A stretch of DNA of 64,000 nucleotides from Actinomyces culturomici (GCF_900499005.1 NZ_LS991316.1:158190-222189); one strand, 5' to 3'. Counted from the stretch's first letter, positions 47,657 through 56,678 are shown. Translations and numbers: made by a program. The notes: generated by a model from the letters alone, not told the origin.

Positions 47657-48366
47657 AGGAGGTCCTCGACGCGGTCGGAGCGAGAGGAGTCGATGATCCG
47701 TCCGTCGCGGAGGAACACGGTGCGGTCGGCCCATGCGGCGAAGCGCGCCTCGTGGGTGACGAGGATGCCGGCGACGCCGGAGTCGATGCGGTTGCGCAGC
47801 GCGAGCATCACCTTCTCGCCGGAGTTCGAATCGAGGGCTCCGGTCGGTTCGTCCGCCATAATGATCGAGCGGCGACCGACGAGGGCGCGGGCGATGGCGA
47901 TGCGCTGCTGCTCGCCCCCGGACAGGCCGTCGGGGAATCGGTCGGCGATGTCGGAGGCGCCGGCCTCCTCGAGGGCGGCGCGGGCGGCGAGGCGCGCCTT
48001 CTTCCCGGGCGCCCCGTCGAGTTCGAGGGGCATGGCGACGTTCTCGAGGGCCGTCAGGGTCGGGATGAGGTTGAAGTCCTGGAAGACGTAGCCGATCGAG
48101 CGGCGGCGCACGGCGGCGCGCTCGGCGGCGTCGAGGGTCGAGATGTCGGCCCCGTGGATGAGGACGGCGCCCTCGTCGGGGCGTTCGAGTCCGCCGGCGA
48201 TGGCGAGGAAGGTCGACTTCCCGGAGCCGGAGGGCCCCATGATCGCGACGAGCTCGCCGACCCCGACTTCGAGGTCGACGCTCTTCAGGGCCTGGACCCT
48301 CGTGTTGCCGGCGCCGTAGCCGTGACTGACGCCGACCAGCCTCACCGGAGCGGGGCCGAGGCTCAT
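47653..48366 (-). CDS. ABC transporter ATP-binding protein (MacB/LolD type)
   Basis: 237 residues. Walker A GPSGSGKST, Q-loop FQDFNLIP, signature LSGGEQQR, Walker B IIMADEPTG and switch histidine THE are all intact. SLDVEVG-like N-terminus and ALDSNSG place it in the MacB/LolD/FtsE branch that works with FtsX-type permeases such as the frameshifted gene next to it. It overlaps both neighbours by ATGA, forming a padR-ATPase-permease operon. Confidence 0.95.
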   Translation of the reverse strand: MSLGPAPVRLVGVSHGYGAGNTRVQALKSVDLEVGVGELVAIMGPSGSGKSTFLAIAGGLERPDEGAVLIHGADISTLDAAERAAVRRRSIGYVFQDFNLIPTLTALENVAMPLELDGAPGKKARLAARAALEEAGASDIADRFPDGLSGGEQQRIAIARALVGRRSIIMADEPTGALDSNSGEKVMLALRNRIDSGVAGILVTHEARFAAWADRTVFLRDGRIIDSSRSDRVEDLL

Positions 48367-48962
48367 CGCACTCGGGTACCCGCGGTCTTCTTGGCGAGCT
48401 GACGCGGTGCGCGCTTCTTGGAGGCGGCGAAGGCGGCGCTGCGCGCGGCCTCGGAGATGGCGCCGGACTCGATGTGGTCGAGCCAGTTGAGCTCGGCCTC
48501 GAGGTCGAAGATGTGGCGCTCGAGGATGAGCTTCCACGCGAGCTCGTCCTCGTCGGCGCCGGCCTTGAGGCGGGTGACGTCGCGGAGAGCGGAGAGGGTG
48601 GAGCGGCGCTGCGTCTGGATGAGCGCGGTGACGTCGACGGTCGGGTCCGCGGCGGCGACGGCGAGCTTCATGACGAGCTCGTCGCGCTCGGGGTTCTCGC
48701 GGGCGACGGGGGACGCCCACCACTCGTCGAGGATCGCGAGGCCGGCCTCGGTGATCTCGAAGACTTCGGAGTCGCATCCCGCGTTGGTCTCCTGGTGGGA
48801 GACGACCGAGCCGTCGCGCTCGAGCCGCTGCATCGTCTGGTAGACCTGGCCGATGTTGAGCGGCCAGGCGCCGCAGGTCTGGTCCTCGAACATCTGCTTG
48901 AGGCGGTAGACCCCGGCGGGCTGCTGGGCGACGAGTGCGAGGAGGGCGTTGCGAACGGACAT
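48363..48962 (-). CDS. PadR-family transcriptional regulator
   Basis: 199 residues. The winged helix SVRNALLALVAQQPAGVYRL, LNIGQVYQTMQRLERDG and FEITEAGLAILDEWW are PadR hallmarks; the C-terminal helices (about 100-175) form the dimer. It is the first gene of the ABC operon and probably represses it, as PadR proteins often do for drug or peptide exporters. No clear palindrome is visible just upstream. Confidence 0.92.
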   Translation of the reverse strand: MSVRNALLALVAQQPAGVYRLKQMFEDQTCGAWPLNIGQVYQTMQRLERDGSVVSHQETNAGCDSEVFEITEAGLAILDEWWASPVARENPERDELVMKLAVAAADPTVDVTALIQTQRRSTLSALRDVTRLKAGADEDELAWKLILERHIFDLEAELNWLDHIESGAISEAARSAAFAASKKRAPRQLAKKTAGTRVR

Positions 48963-49070
48963 GCTGCTCCAATGAACGACGGCGGGGCGGGCGCCCCTAC
49001 TGACCCGGAACTCTTCTCCGCCCGGGGCGCGCTGTCGCGTGCGCTTCGCCACATTTCCGCCCTTCGCGCG

Positions 49071-49090
49071 GGATCGACGAGGGCGAGGCG
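49071..49090. repeat. Dispersed palindrome, degraded right arm
   Basis: GGATCGACGAGGGCGAGGCG upstream of padR. Confidence 0.45.
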
Positions 49091-49103
49091 GTGCGTTGCA
49101 GGA

Positions 49104-49265
49104 GGGGAGAACGCATCCCCTCGATCGAGCAAGGTGATGCTCTCGGTGAAGGAGGGGGAATGCCGTCGGCGGAAGTCGGGTAATGCTCTCGCCGATCTTC
49201 GCCGAGAGCATTACCTTTGCGCGCCGAGAGCATCACGTTCGCGCGCCGAGAGCATTACTTTCGGC
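49104..49265. repeat. 22-bp AATGC-family array with central hairpin
   Basis: Direct units (AAGGTGATGCTCTCGGTG, GGAATGCCGTCGGCGG, GGTAATGCTCTCGCCG) meet inverted units (CGCCGAGAGCATTACC, CCGAGAGCATCACGTTC, CCGAGAGCATTACTTTC) at 49191-49215, forming a 17-bp stem with one mismatch. It fills most of the 48963-49340 gap; the rest shows no gene. Confidence 0.88.
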
Positions 49266-49340
49266 GGGCGCGAGGCGAGCGCTGGGGGACGCGCGGGGAG
49301 GGCGAGCGCCGGCGCGCGGGAGGCGCGCGGTTCAGGCGGT

Positions 49341-49994
49341 TCAGTCGGCGGCGGCCGCGGCCTCGAGGGCGCGCCCCCAGGCGCCGTAGCGCTGGCGGAT
49401 CGTCGCGGCCGAGGGGACGTCGGTGCGGCCCTCGGCGCGCCGGGCCCTCGCCCACTCCCCGTAGCCCCCAATGGTGGCGGCCGCTCCCGCGGCCTCGCGG
49501 GAGGCGACGTACTCGGCGAGGACGGCGGCGACCCCGGATTCGTCGAAGCGGCCCGAGCCCTGCGCGCGCCCGCGACCCGCGGGGGCGAGCCCGAGCGAGG
49601 CGAGCGCCGCGTTCCAATTGCCGCCGCCGAGGCGCACGGCGATCGTGCGCGACGCCGTCGGCCACAGCAGCGCCCCCTTGGAGGACTCGGCGCCCCGGTC
49701 GGAGAGGATGCGGGCGCGCGCGGCGTCGCACTTCGCGGCCGCGACCGTCGGGAGCTCGTGGCGCTCGGCGGCCTCGCGGGCGGCGAGGATCCGGGGGATA
49801 GCGCGTTTGACGTCGAGGAGGCGCAGGCCGTGCGCGCCGACGAGCGGTTCGAGTTCGGCGAGCAGTGCCTCGTCGGTCCGGTCCTCGTCGATCTCGAGTC
49901 GGCGCTCGTGGACGGCGGAGGCGATGAGCCAGAAGCCCGCGGCGATCTGCTCGGGCGTGAACGCCGCGGTGCGGGGCTTCGGTGCGGGGGCCAT
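49341..49994 (-). CDS. Protein with homing-endonuclease-associated repeats
   Basis: 217 residues from the ATG at 49994, supported by TACAGT 6 nt upstream; the frame is open further upstream. Two helical units end in GxWxxAL patterns (LGGGNWNAALASLGLAP and RQRYGAWGRALEAA). The second also shows YGEWARARRAEGRTDVPSAA. These match the small helical repeats found beside HNH homing endonucleases. No HNH nuclease motif is present, so it may be a stand-alone DNA-binding protein. Function unknown. Confidence 0.7.
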   Translation of the reverse strand: MAPAPKPRTAAFTPEQIAAGFWLIASAVHERRLEIDEDRTDEALLAELEPLVGAHGLRLLDVKRAIPRILAAREAAERHELPTVAAAKCDAARARILSDRGAESSKGALLWPTASRTIAVRLGGGNWNAALASLGLAPAGRGRAQGSGRFDESGVAAVLAEYVASREAAGAAATIGGYGEWARARRAEGRTDVPSAATIRQRYGAWGRALEAAAAAD

Positions 49995-50000
49995 GCCGCC

Positions 50001-50006
50001 ACTGTA
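50001..50006 (-). promoter_or_regulatory. -10 box of a leaderless transcript (repeat protein)
   Basis: TACAGT on the minus strand ends 6 nt before the ATG at 49994. Confidence 0.5.
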
Positions 50007-50083
50007 TGCGGGAGGCGCGCGGCTGTGAACTCCCACCCTTTCCGGGTGCTGGAGAAGACACGGTATCACCTCCCACCCTACGC

Positions 50084-50101
50084 TTTTCAGGAACCTGAAA
50101 A
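50084..50101 (+). promoter_or_regulatory. Palindromic operator candidate before the ABC exporter
   Basis: TTTTCAGG-AA-CCTGAAAA is a perfect 18-bp palindrome 23 bp before the exporter ATG. A TACGCT box overlaps its left edge (50079-50084). It is AT-rich against a GC-rich background, as expected for a repressor site. Confidence 0.55.
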
Positions 50102-50124
50102 TACTTCTTCGAAGAGAGGGCTCA

Positions 50125-51864
50125 ATGCTCTTCTCCCTCGCATGGCGCCACTTCAAGGCGCGAGTGTGGGAGGTCCTCGCCGTCGTCGTCCTTCAGACGG
50201 CCGCGACGATCGCCGCACTCGAACTCCCCGATCTCAACGCCCGCATCATCGACGAGGGCGTCGCCGCCGGCGACACCGCCCTCATCTGGCGCCTCGGCGG
50301 CGAGATGCTCGCCATCGCCGCCGTCCAGATGGTATGTACGGCCGTCGCCGTCTACCTCGGCGCCCGCCTCGCGATGTCCCTCGGCGCGCACCTGCGCTCC
50401 GGCCTCTTCCAGCACATCCACGGCTTCGCCGCCCAGGACTTCCACGAGTTCGGGGCGTCCTCGCTCATCACCCGCTCGACGAACGACGTCCAGCAGATCC
50501 AGATGACGATGATGCTCTCCTTCTCCGTCATGATCGGCGCGCCGATCATGGGCGTCGGCGGCGTCATCATGGCCCTGCGCCAGGACGTCAAGCTCTCCGT
50601 CGTCCTCCTCGTGCTTGTCCCGACGCTCGCGCTCGTCGTCGGCCTCATCATGGGCCGTCTCTCGCCCCTCTTCGCCGTCCAGCAGACCCGCATCGACACG
50701 ATGAACACGGCGCTGCGCGAGGAGCTCACCGGCATCCGCGTCATCCGCGCGTTCATCCGTCAGGGTTTCATCCGCGACCGCTACACGAACGCGAACGACC
50801 GCCTCCGTTCCGTCGCCCTGTCGATCGGCACGTGGTTCGCCCTCATGTTCCCGGCCGTCATGGTCGTCATCTCCGTCGGCACGGTCGGCGTCCTCTGGTA
50901 CGGCTCGCGGCTCATCGACTCCGGCGACCTCCAGATCGGCGCGATGATCGCCTACATCAACTACGTCGCGATGATCTCCCAGGCGGTCATGATGGCCGCG
51001 ATGATCTTCATCATGATCCCGCGCGCGAACGTCGCCGCCGGCCGCGTCGCCGCGATCCTCGATCACGAGTGGACGATCACCGATCCGAAGTCGCCCGCGC
51101 AGGCCCCCGCCGGCCGCTGGGAGTTCGCGCTCGAGGGCGCGTCCCTGCGCTACCCGGGCGCCGAGGAGGCCGTCCTCGAGGACGTCGACCTCGATCTCGC
51201 CCCAGGCACGACGACCGCCGTCATCGGCGCGACCGCCTCCGGCAAGACGACCCTCGTCAACCTCCTCCCCCGCATGATGGACCCGACCGGCGGGCGGATC
51301 AGCGCCTCCGGCGTCGACCTGCGCGACCTGCCGGTCAAGACGGTCCGCGAGCGCATCGCGATGATCCCCCAGCACGCCTACCTCTTCTCCGGCACGATCG
51401 CCTCGACCGTCGCCGGCGTCGCCGAGCCCGACGCCGCCCAGCGCGAGCGCGTTCAGTGGGCGCTCGACGGCGCGCAGGCGACCGAGTTCGTCTCGGCCCT
51501 CGCCGACGGCATCGATCACGAGGTCGAGCCCGGCGGCTCGAACTTCTCGGGCGGCCAGCGCCAGCGCCTCGCGATCGCCCGCGCGCTCTACCGCGCCGCC
51601 GACCTCTACGTGTTCGACGACTCGTTCTCCGCGCTCGACTACGCGACCGACGCGAAGCTCCGTCTCGCGCTCCCGCGCTACACCGAGGGCGCGGCGGTCC
51701 TCATCGTCGCCCAGCGCGTCGCGACGATCCGCCACGCCGACGAGATCCTCGTCCTCGACGAGGGCCGGATCGTCGGCCGCGGCACCCACGCCGAACTCCT
51801 CGCCTCGTGCGAGACCTACAAGGAGATCGTCGCGTCCCAGATGAGCGAGGAGGAGGCCGCATGA
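50125..51864 (+). CDS. ABC exporter, degenerate-site subunit
   Basis: 579 residues: six membrane helices (about 1-310) and a nucleotide-binding domain. Walker A reads GATASGKTT and the signature FSGGQRQR. Walker B ends VFDDSFSALD, with Asp where the catalytic Glu normally is. This is the pattern of the non-hydrolysing half of heterodimeric exporters (BmrC or TM287 type). The partner gene overlaps by ATGA. Likely drug or lipid export. Confidence 0.93.
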   Translation: MLFSLAWRHFKARVWEVLAVVVLQTAATIAALELPDLNARIIDEGVAAGDTALIWRLGGEMLAIAAVQMVCTAVAVYLGARLAMSLGAHLRSGLFQHIHGFAAQDFHEFGASSLITRSTNDVQQIQMTMMLSFSVMIGAPIMGVGGVIMALRQDVKLSVVLLVLVPTLALVVGLIMGRLSPLFAVQQTRIDTMNTALREELTGIRVIRAFIRQGFIRDRYTNANDRLRSVALSIGTWFALMFPAVMVVISVGTVGVLWYGSRLIDSGDLQIGAMIAYINYVAMISQAVMMAAMIFIMIPRANVAAGRVAAILDHEWTITDPKSPAQAPAGRWEFALEGASLRYPGAEEAVLEDVDLDLAPGTTTAVIGATASGKTTLVNLLPRMMDPTGGRISASGVDLRDLPVKTVRERIAMIPQHAYLFSGTIASTVAGVAEPDAAQRERVQWALDGAQATEFVSALADGIDHEVEPGGSNFSGGQRQRLAIARALYRAADLYVFDDSFSALDYATDAKLRLALPRYTEGAAVLIVAQRVATIRHADEILVLDEGRIVGRGTHAELLASCETYKEIVASQMSEEEAA

Positions 51865-53861
51865 GCACCCGAGACGCACGACTGCGCACCGCCCCGCGCG
51901 GCCACGGCCCCCACGGCGGCATGGGCCGCCCCGTCGAGAAGTCGAAGAACTTCAAGGGCTCCCTCAAGCGACTCATCGGGGAGCTCCGCCCCGACAAGTG
52001 GCTCGTCGCCCTCGCCCTCCTCGGCGCCGCGATCTCCGTCGGATTCAACGTCGCGGCCCCGCGCGTCCTCGGCCGCGGCACCGACCTCATCTTCAACGGC
52101 GTCATCGGGAAGATGATCGCGAAGGCCCCGTCGAAGGAAGCGGCGGTCGCCGCGCTCCAGGCGAAGGGCCAGGACGACCTCGCGACAATGCTGAGCTCGA
52201 TGGACGTCACCCCCGGCCAGGGCATCGACTTCGACGCCCTCGGCAAGGTGCTCCTCCTCTGCGTCGGCATCTACGCCGCCTCCGCCCTCGTCTCCTTCCT
52301 CGGGGGCTGGGTGCTGCGGGTCGCCGTCCAGAACCTCGGGTGGCGCCTGCGCGACAAGGTCCAGTCGAAGATCGAGCGGCTCCCGCTCTCCTACCTCGAC
52401 TCCCACTCGCGCGGCGACCTCATGTCGAGGGTCTCGAACGACGTCGACAACGTCGCCCAGATCATGAACCAGACGCTCTCGCAGCTGTTCCAGGCGATTC
52501 TCACGATCGTCGGCATCTTCGTCATGATGCTCACCCTCTCATGGAAGCTCACGCTCCTCGCCCTCGTCGTCATCCCCCTCGGCGCCGCGCTCGCGGGCGT
52601 CCTCATGGGGAAGGCGCAGCCGCAGTTCCGCGAGCAGTGGCGCTCCACCGGCGAGGTCTCCGACCTCGTCGAGGAGACGATCTCGGGCCACGAGGTCCTC
52701 GCCCTCTACGGACTCGACTCCCGCTTCGACACCGACTTCGAGAAGTCGAACTCGTCGCTCTACCGGTCGAGCTTCATCGCCCAGTTCATCTCGAACCTCG
52801 TGATGCCGCTGATGAACATGGTCTCGAACATCTCCTACGTCATCGTCGCGGTCGGCGGCGGCCTCATGGTCGCCGGCGGCACGATGACCCTCGGCGACGT
52901 CCAGGCCTTCATCCAGTACTCGCGCCAGTTCACCCAGCCGGTCGGCCAGCTCGCCTCGATGGCGAACTCCCTCCAGTCGGGCGTCGCCTCGGCCGAGCGC
53001 GTCTTCGAGTTCCTCGACGCCGAGGAGATGGCGCCCGAGAACGGCGCGAAGTCCCTCGCGGGCTCGCGCGGCGAGACCTCCCGCGACGCCCTCGTCGACG
53101 ACGAGCGCGTCTCGGGTCGCGTCGTCTTCGATCACGTCCGCTTCTCCTACGTCGAGGGCACGCCGATCATCAAGGACCTCTCCCTCACGGTGGAGCCCGG
53201 TCAGATGGTCGCGATCATCGGGCCGACGGGCGCCGGCAAGACGACGCTCGTCAACCTCCTCATGCGGTTCTACGAGCTCGACTCCGGGCGGATCACCCTC
53301 GACGGGGCCGACATCGCCGACCTCGACAAGGACGTCCTCCGCTCGCACATGGGCATGGTCCTCCAGGACACGTGGCTCTTCGACGGGTCGATCGAGGAGA
53401 ACATCGCCTTCGGCGCCGACGGGACGACCCACGACGAGGTCGTCGAGGCCGCGCGGGCCACGGCCTCGCACCGCCTCATCCGCCAGCTCCCCAAGGGCTA
53501 CGAGACGCACGTCTCCGACTCGGCGGACGTCATCTCGCAGGGCGAGCGCCAGCTCCTCACGATCGCTCGCGCCTTCGTGTCGCGCCCGGACATCCTCATC
53601 CTCGACGAGGCGACCTCCTCGGTCGACACCCGTACCGAGGTCCTCGTCCAGCGGGCGATGGACGCGCTGCGCGAGGGCCGCACGGCCTTCGTCATCGCCC
53701 ACCGCCTCTCGACGATCCGCGACGCCGACCTCATCCTCGTGATGGAGCAGGGCGACGTCGTCGAGATGGGCCGCCACGAGGAGCTCCTCGCGAAGGACGG
53801 CGCCTACGCGCGCCTCTACAACGCGCAGTTCGCCGGCCCCGAGGAGGCCGACGCGATCTGA
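51861..53861 (+). CDS. ABC exporter, catalytic subunit
   Basis: 666 residues. A cytosolic N-terminal extension of about 45 residues (HGPHGGMGRPVEKSKNFKG) precedes six membrane helices. The NBD has Walker A GPTGAGKTT, Walker B ILILDEATSSVD with the catalytic Glu, and switch IAHRLSTI. The signature is ISQGERQ, not SGGQ, as usual in this half (BmrD/TM288-like). Together the two halves make one canonical and one degenerate ATP site. Confidence 0.94.
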   Translation: MSTRDARLRTAPRGHGPHGGMGRPVEKSKNFKGSLKRLIGELRPDKWLVALALLGAAISVGFNVAAPRVLGRGTDLIFNGVIGKMIAKAPSKEAAVAALQAKGQDDLATMLSSMDVTPGQGIDFDALGKVLLLCVGIYAASALVSFLGGWVLRVAVQNLGWRLRDKVQSKIERLPLSYLDSHSRGDLMSRVSNDVDNVAQIMNQTLSQLFQAILTIVGIFVMMLTLSWKLTLLALVVIPLGAALAGVLMGKAQPQFREQWRSTGEVSDLVEETISGHEVLALYGLDSRFDTDFEKSNSSLYRSSFIAQFISNLVMPLMNMVSNISYVIVAVGGGLMVAGGTMTLGDVQAFIQYSRQFTQPVGQLASMANSLQSGVASAERVFEFLDAEEMAPENGAKSLAGSRGETSRDALVDDERVSGRVVFDHVRFSYVEGTPIIKDLSLTVEPGQMVAIIGPTGAGKTTLVNLLMRFYELDSGRITLDGADIADLDKDVLRSHMGMVLQDTWLFDGSIEENIAFGADGTTHDEVVEAARATASHRLIRQLPKGYETHVSDSADVISQGERQLLTIARAFVSRPDILILDEATSSVDTRTEVLVQRAMDALREGRTAFVIAHRLSTIRDADLILVMEQGDVVEMGRHEELLAKDGAYARLYNAQFAGPEEADAI

Positions 53862-53881
53862 CGGCGCCCAGCCGCTTCGGC

Positions 53882-53914
53882 GAGCCGCCCGTGGGGAGTC
53901 CCCGCGGGCGGCTC
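53882..53914 (+). terminator. Terminator after the ABC exporter operon
   Basis: GAGCCGCCCG and CGGGCGGCTC form a 10-bp stem, with an inner GGGG-AGT-CCCC stem, 20 bp after the stop. Confidence 0.7.
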
Positions 53915-53931
53915 CCCCGTTCCTCGGGCCC

Positions 53932-53949
53932 ACCGCCCCGGCCTCGTGC
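53932..53949. repeat. Dispersed palindrome, left arm
   Basis: ACCGCCCCGGCCTCGTGC between the exporter terminator and the reductase gene. Confidence 0.55.
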
Positions 53950-54058
53950 GCGCTGTCCGCGGGAGGCGCGCAGTCCGCGGGACGCGCGCGGAGCGCGGCG
54001 GCGCGTGGGAGGATGGTCCCGCATCGCCCCGGCTGGGGCGCCGTCGAGAAGGAGCACC

Positions 54059-54907
54059 GTGAACGCCGCGACCGAGATCCCCGACCTTCTCCTGCCGACC
54101 GGGAACCCCATCCCCCAGTTCGGCTTCGGCACCTTCAAGGTGACCGAGGGCGTCTACGAGGCCGTGTCCTCCGCCCTCGAACTCGGCTACCGTCACATCG
54201 ACACCGCGCAGATGTACGGCAACGAGGCCGAGGTCGGCCGCGCGATCGCCGAGTCCGGGATCCCGCGCGAGGACGTCTTCCTCACCTCGAAGCTCGACAA
54301 CGGCAACCACGAGCCGGACGTCGCCCGCGCCTCCTTCGAGCGGACCCTCGATGACCTGCGGACCGACTACGTCGACCTTTTCCTCATCCACTGGCCGCTG
54401 CCCGCGAGCTACGGCGGCGACGTCGCCCTCCCCTGGCCCGTCCTCGAGGAGTTCTTCGCCCAGGGCCGCGCCCGCGCGATCGGCCTGTCGAACTACGAGA
54501 TCGCCCACATCGAGAAGGTCCTCGACATCGCGAAGGTCCCGCCGCACGTCCTCCAGATCGAGGCCCACCCCTTCCTCCCGAACAACGCGGTGCGCGAGCA
54601 CGCCCGCACGCTCGGCATGGTCGTCGAGGCGTGGTCCCCGCTCGCCCGCGGCCGCGCGGCGAAGGATCCGACGCTCGCCCGCATCGGCGAGCCCTACGGA
54701 GCTTCGGCCGCCCAGGTCGCCCTGCGCTGGGCGCTCCAGCGCGGCGACGTCGTCTTCCCGAAGTCCGTCACCCCCTCGCGCCAGCGAGAGAATCTCGACG
54801 TCTTCGACTTCGTCCTCTCCCCCGCCGAGATGGCGCTCGTCGACGCCCTCGACGAGGGCGAGGCCGGGCGCACCGGATCGCACCCGAATCGGAAGAACCT
54901 CGTGTGA
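54059..54907 (+). CDS. Aldo/keto reductase
   Basis: 282 residues, TIM barrel. The tetrad can be placed: Asp in GYRHIDTAQ, Tyr in MYGNEAEVG, Lys in LTSKLDN and His in LIHWPLP. The NADPH region FPKSVTPSRQRENLDVFDF is present. The GTG start follows GAAGGAG. Family members reduce aldehydes and ketones such as 2,5-diketo-gluconate or methylglyoxal; the substrate here is not known. Confidence 0.93.
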   Translation: MNAATEIPDLLLPTGNPIPQFGFGTFKVTEGVYEAVSSALELGYRHIDTAQMYGNEAEVGRAIAESGIPREDVFLTSKLDNGNHEPDVARASFERTLDDLRTDYVDLFLIHWPLPASYGGDVALPWPVLEEFFAQGRARAIGLSNYEIAHIEKVLDIAKVPPHVLQIEAHPFLPNNAVREHARTLGMVVEAWSPLARGRAAKDPTLARIGEPYGASAAQVALRWALQRGDVVFPKSVTPSRQRENLDVFDFVLSPAEMALVDALDEGEAGRTGSHPNRKNLV

Positions 54908-55010
54908 GACGCGCCGCCGGCCGCCGACTCCGTCAGCGGATCGGCTGAATCCGGCGGTTTTCGCGGTGTCCACGTGGAGGACGGCGGGTGACCGGCGGGC
55001 GGCGGGGGTC

Positions 55011-55016
55011 TACGCT
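55011..55016 (+). promoter_or_regulatory. -10 box of a leaderless transcript (ACT protein)
   Basis: TACGCT ends 7 nt before the ATG at 55024. Confidence 0.55.
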
Positions 55017-55023
55017 CGCCCCT

Positions 55024-55434
55024 ATGTCCGATCCTCAGGCCCTTGATCAGATGCTCGCCACCCTCGCCCCGACTCCGCAGGGCGAGTACGTCTTCGCCCT
55101 CGTCGACGAGGTGCCGGCGGGGACGCACCCCTTCGCCGTCATCCGCGACGAGGACAAGCTCACCGTCGTCCTCGAGAAGTCCGAGGCCGAGGCGGCGGGC
55201 CTTCCCGTCGACAAGACCTACGCGCATCTCTCGCTCGGCCTCCAGGCCGACCTCGACTCCATCGGCGTCACCGCGACGATCGCCCAGATCCTCTCGGCCC
55301 GCTCGATCGTCGCGAACCCGATCGCGTGCGCGCGCCACGACCACTTCTTCGTTCAGGCCGATCGCGCCGACGAGGCCGCCCAGCTCCTCGCCGATCTCGG
55401 CCGCAACGCGCGCGGGTGGCTCCCGAAGAACTGA
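55024..55434 (+). CDS. Double ACT-domain protein (COG3602 type)
   Basis: 136 residues. Two ACT-like halves: GEYVFALVDEVPAGTHPFAV with the following strand, then AHLSLGLQADLDSIGVTATI and CARHDHFFVQADRADEAAQL. This matches small stand-alone ACT proteins thought to bind amino acids. No enzyme domain is attached and the ligand is unknown. Confidence 0.85.
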   Translation: MSDPQALDQMLATLAPTPQGEYVFALVDEVPAGTHPFAVIRDEDKLTVVLEKSEAEAAGLPVDKTYAHLSLGLQADLDSIGVTATIAQILSARSIVANPIACARHDHFFVQADRADEAAQLLADLGRNARGWLPKN

Positions 55435-55452
55435 GTCCCCGCATTCACCTCG

Positions 55453-55484
55453 CGCGGCCGTCGACCCCCGGGTCGACGGCCGCG
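55453..55484. terminator. Bidirectional hairpin between convergent genes
   Basis: CGCGGCCGTCGACCC and GGGTCGACGGCCGCG form a perfect 15-bp stem with a 2-nt loop, between the ACT gene (+) and the flavin oxidoreductase (-). Confidence 0.75.
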
Positions 55485-55488
55485 AGCG

Positions 55489-56613
55489 CTATCGGCGCGG
55501 ATGCGCCCGGTTGTACTGCGGGGGCATCGGGAGTTCGGCGCGGAGCCGCGCCGCCCAGAGCCGCGGGAGCATGGGGTCGGCGAGGAGGTCCCGGCCGATC
55601 TCGACGACGTCGGCGGACCCGTCGAGGAGGATCTGCTCGGCCTGCTCTGCCGACCGGATGAGTCCGACCGTCGACACCGGCGCGGAGAGCCCGGCGTCCG
55701 CGAGCGCCCGGCGCACCGCGCGAGCTGCGAAGACCTGGTAGCCCGGGCCGATCGGCATGGGGGCGAGCGCGTTCCCGCCGGTCGAGAGGCAGAGCATGTC
55801 GGCGCCGTCGCCGACGAGGAGCGGCGCGAGGCGCGTCGTGTCGGCGAGCGTCCACGAGCGCGCGCCCGGCCGCGCGTCGTCCTCGAGCCAGTCCGTCGCC
55901 GAGAGGCGCACGAGGAGCGCCGCGTCTCCGATAGAGTCGCGGACCCGTCTCACGACCTCCCGGATGAGGCGCGAGCGCCCCTCGAAGGAGCCGCCCCACT
56001 CGTCGGACCGGCGGTTCGAGTCCGGGGAGAGGAACTGGTGGAGGAGGTACCCGTGCGCCCCGTGGATCTGGACGCCGTCGAATCCGGCGTCGACGGCCCG
56101 GCGGGCGGCGGCCGCGAATGCGTCGGTGATCCCCTCGATCTCCTCGGCCTCGAGCGCCCGCGGCGAAGGATCGTCCGGTCCGAAGGGGATCGGCGAGGGC
56201 GCGACGGTCTCCCACCCGCCCTCGTCGACCGGAGCGGGTCCGCGGTCCGATTCCCACTGGACTCGGCTCGACCCCTTGCGGCCCGCATGATTGAGCTGGA
56301 TGAAGGCCTTCGCCCCGCCCTCGTGAACGACGTCGGCGAGGCGCGCGAAGTCGGGGATCCGCGAGTCCTCGTGGAGCGAGAGGCAGCCGACGGAGATGCG
56401 GCCCTCGGGGACGACGCCGGTCGCTTCGACGATCACCGCGCCGACGCCGCCGAGGGCGCGGGCGCCGTAGTGGACGAGGTGCCAGTCGGTCGGGCGGCCG
56501 AGGCCGTCGCCCGCGGGGGCGGCGGAGTACTGGCACATCGGGGGCATCCACAGGCGGTTCGGCGCCTCGACGGAGCCGACCTTCAGGGGCGCGAACAGGC
56601 GCGGAGCGGTCAT
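55489..56613 (-). CDS. Old Yellow Enzyme-type NADH:flavin oxidoreductase (YqjM-like)
   Basis: 374 residues, TIM barrel with FMN. PNRLWMPPMCQYSA, the catalytic pair in FIQLNHAGRKGS and GVQIHGAHGYLLHQFLSP, and the phosphate-binding end GSADVVEIGRDLLADP are typical. It would reduce activated C=C bonds. Tyr near residue 29 and the MCQ motif place it in the YqjM (thermophilic-like) subgroup. TACCCT lies 6 nt before the ATG. Confidence 0.94.
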   Translation of the reverse strand: MTAPRLFAPLKVGSVEAPNRLWMPPMCQYSAAPAGDGLGRPTDWHLVHYGARALGGVGAVIVEATGVVPEGRISVGCLSLHEDSRIPDFARLADVVHEGGAKAFIQLNHAGRKGSSRVQWESDRGPAPVDEGGWETVAPSPIPFGPDDPSPRALEAEEIEGITDAFAAAARRAVDAGFDGVQIHGAHGYLLHQFLSPDSNRRSDEWGGSFEGRSRLIREVVRRVRDSIGDAALLVRLSATDWLEDDARPGARSWTLADTTRLAPLLVGDGADMLCLSTGGNALAPMPIGPGYQVFAARAVRRALADAGLSAPVSTVGLIRSAEQAEQILLDGSADVVEIGRDLLADPMLPRLWAARLRAELPMPPQYNRAHPRR

Positions 56614-56619
56614 GCGCCC

Positions 56620-56625
56620 AGGGTA
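56620..56625 (-). promoter_or_regulatory. -10 box of a leaderless transcript (OYE)
   Basis: TACCCT on the minus strand ends 6 nt before the ATG at 56613. It is only 41 bp from the opposing -10 at 56666. Confidence 0.5.
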
Positions 56626-56665
56626 TCCCCAGGTTCGGCGGGGCGCTTCCGAGCAGGTCGGAGGG

Positions 56666-56671
56666 TACGAT
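56666..56671 (+). promoter_or_regulatory. -10 box of a leaderless transcript (DUF4921)
   Basis: TACGAT ends 7 nt before the ATG at 56679. This favours 56679 over an in-frame ATG at 56670, which would overlap the box. Confidence 0.55.
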
Positions 56672-56678
56672 GGTCCCT

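Noticed and set aside
48474..51860. A very long plus-strand extension ahead of the second ABC exporter subunit
   Set aside because: It runs antisense to padR and through repeats and the first exporter gene; the ATGA-coupled start at 51861 is clear.
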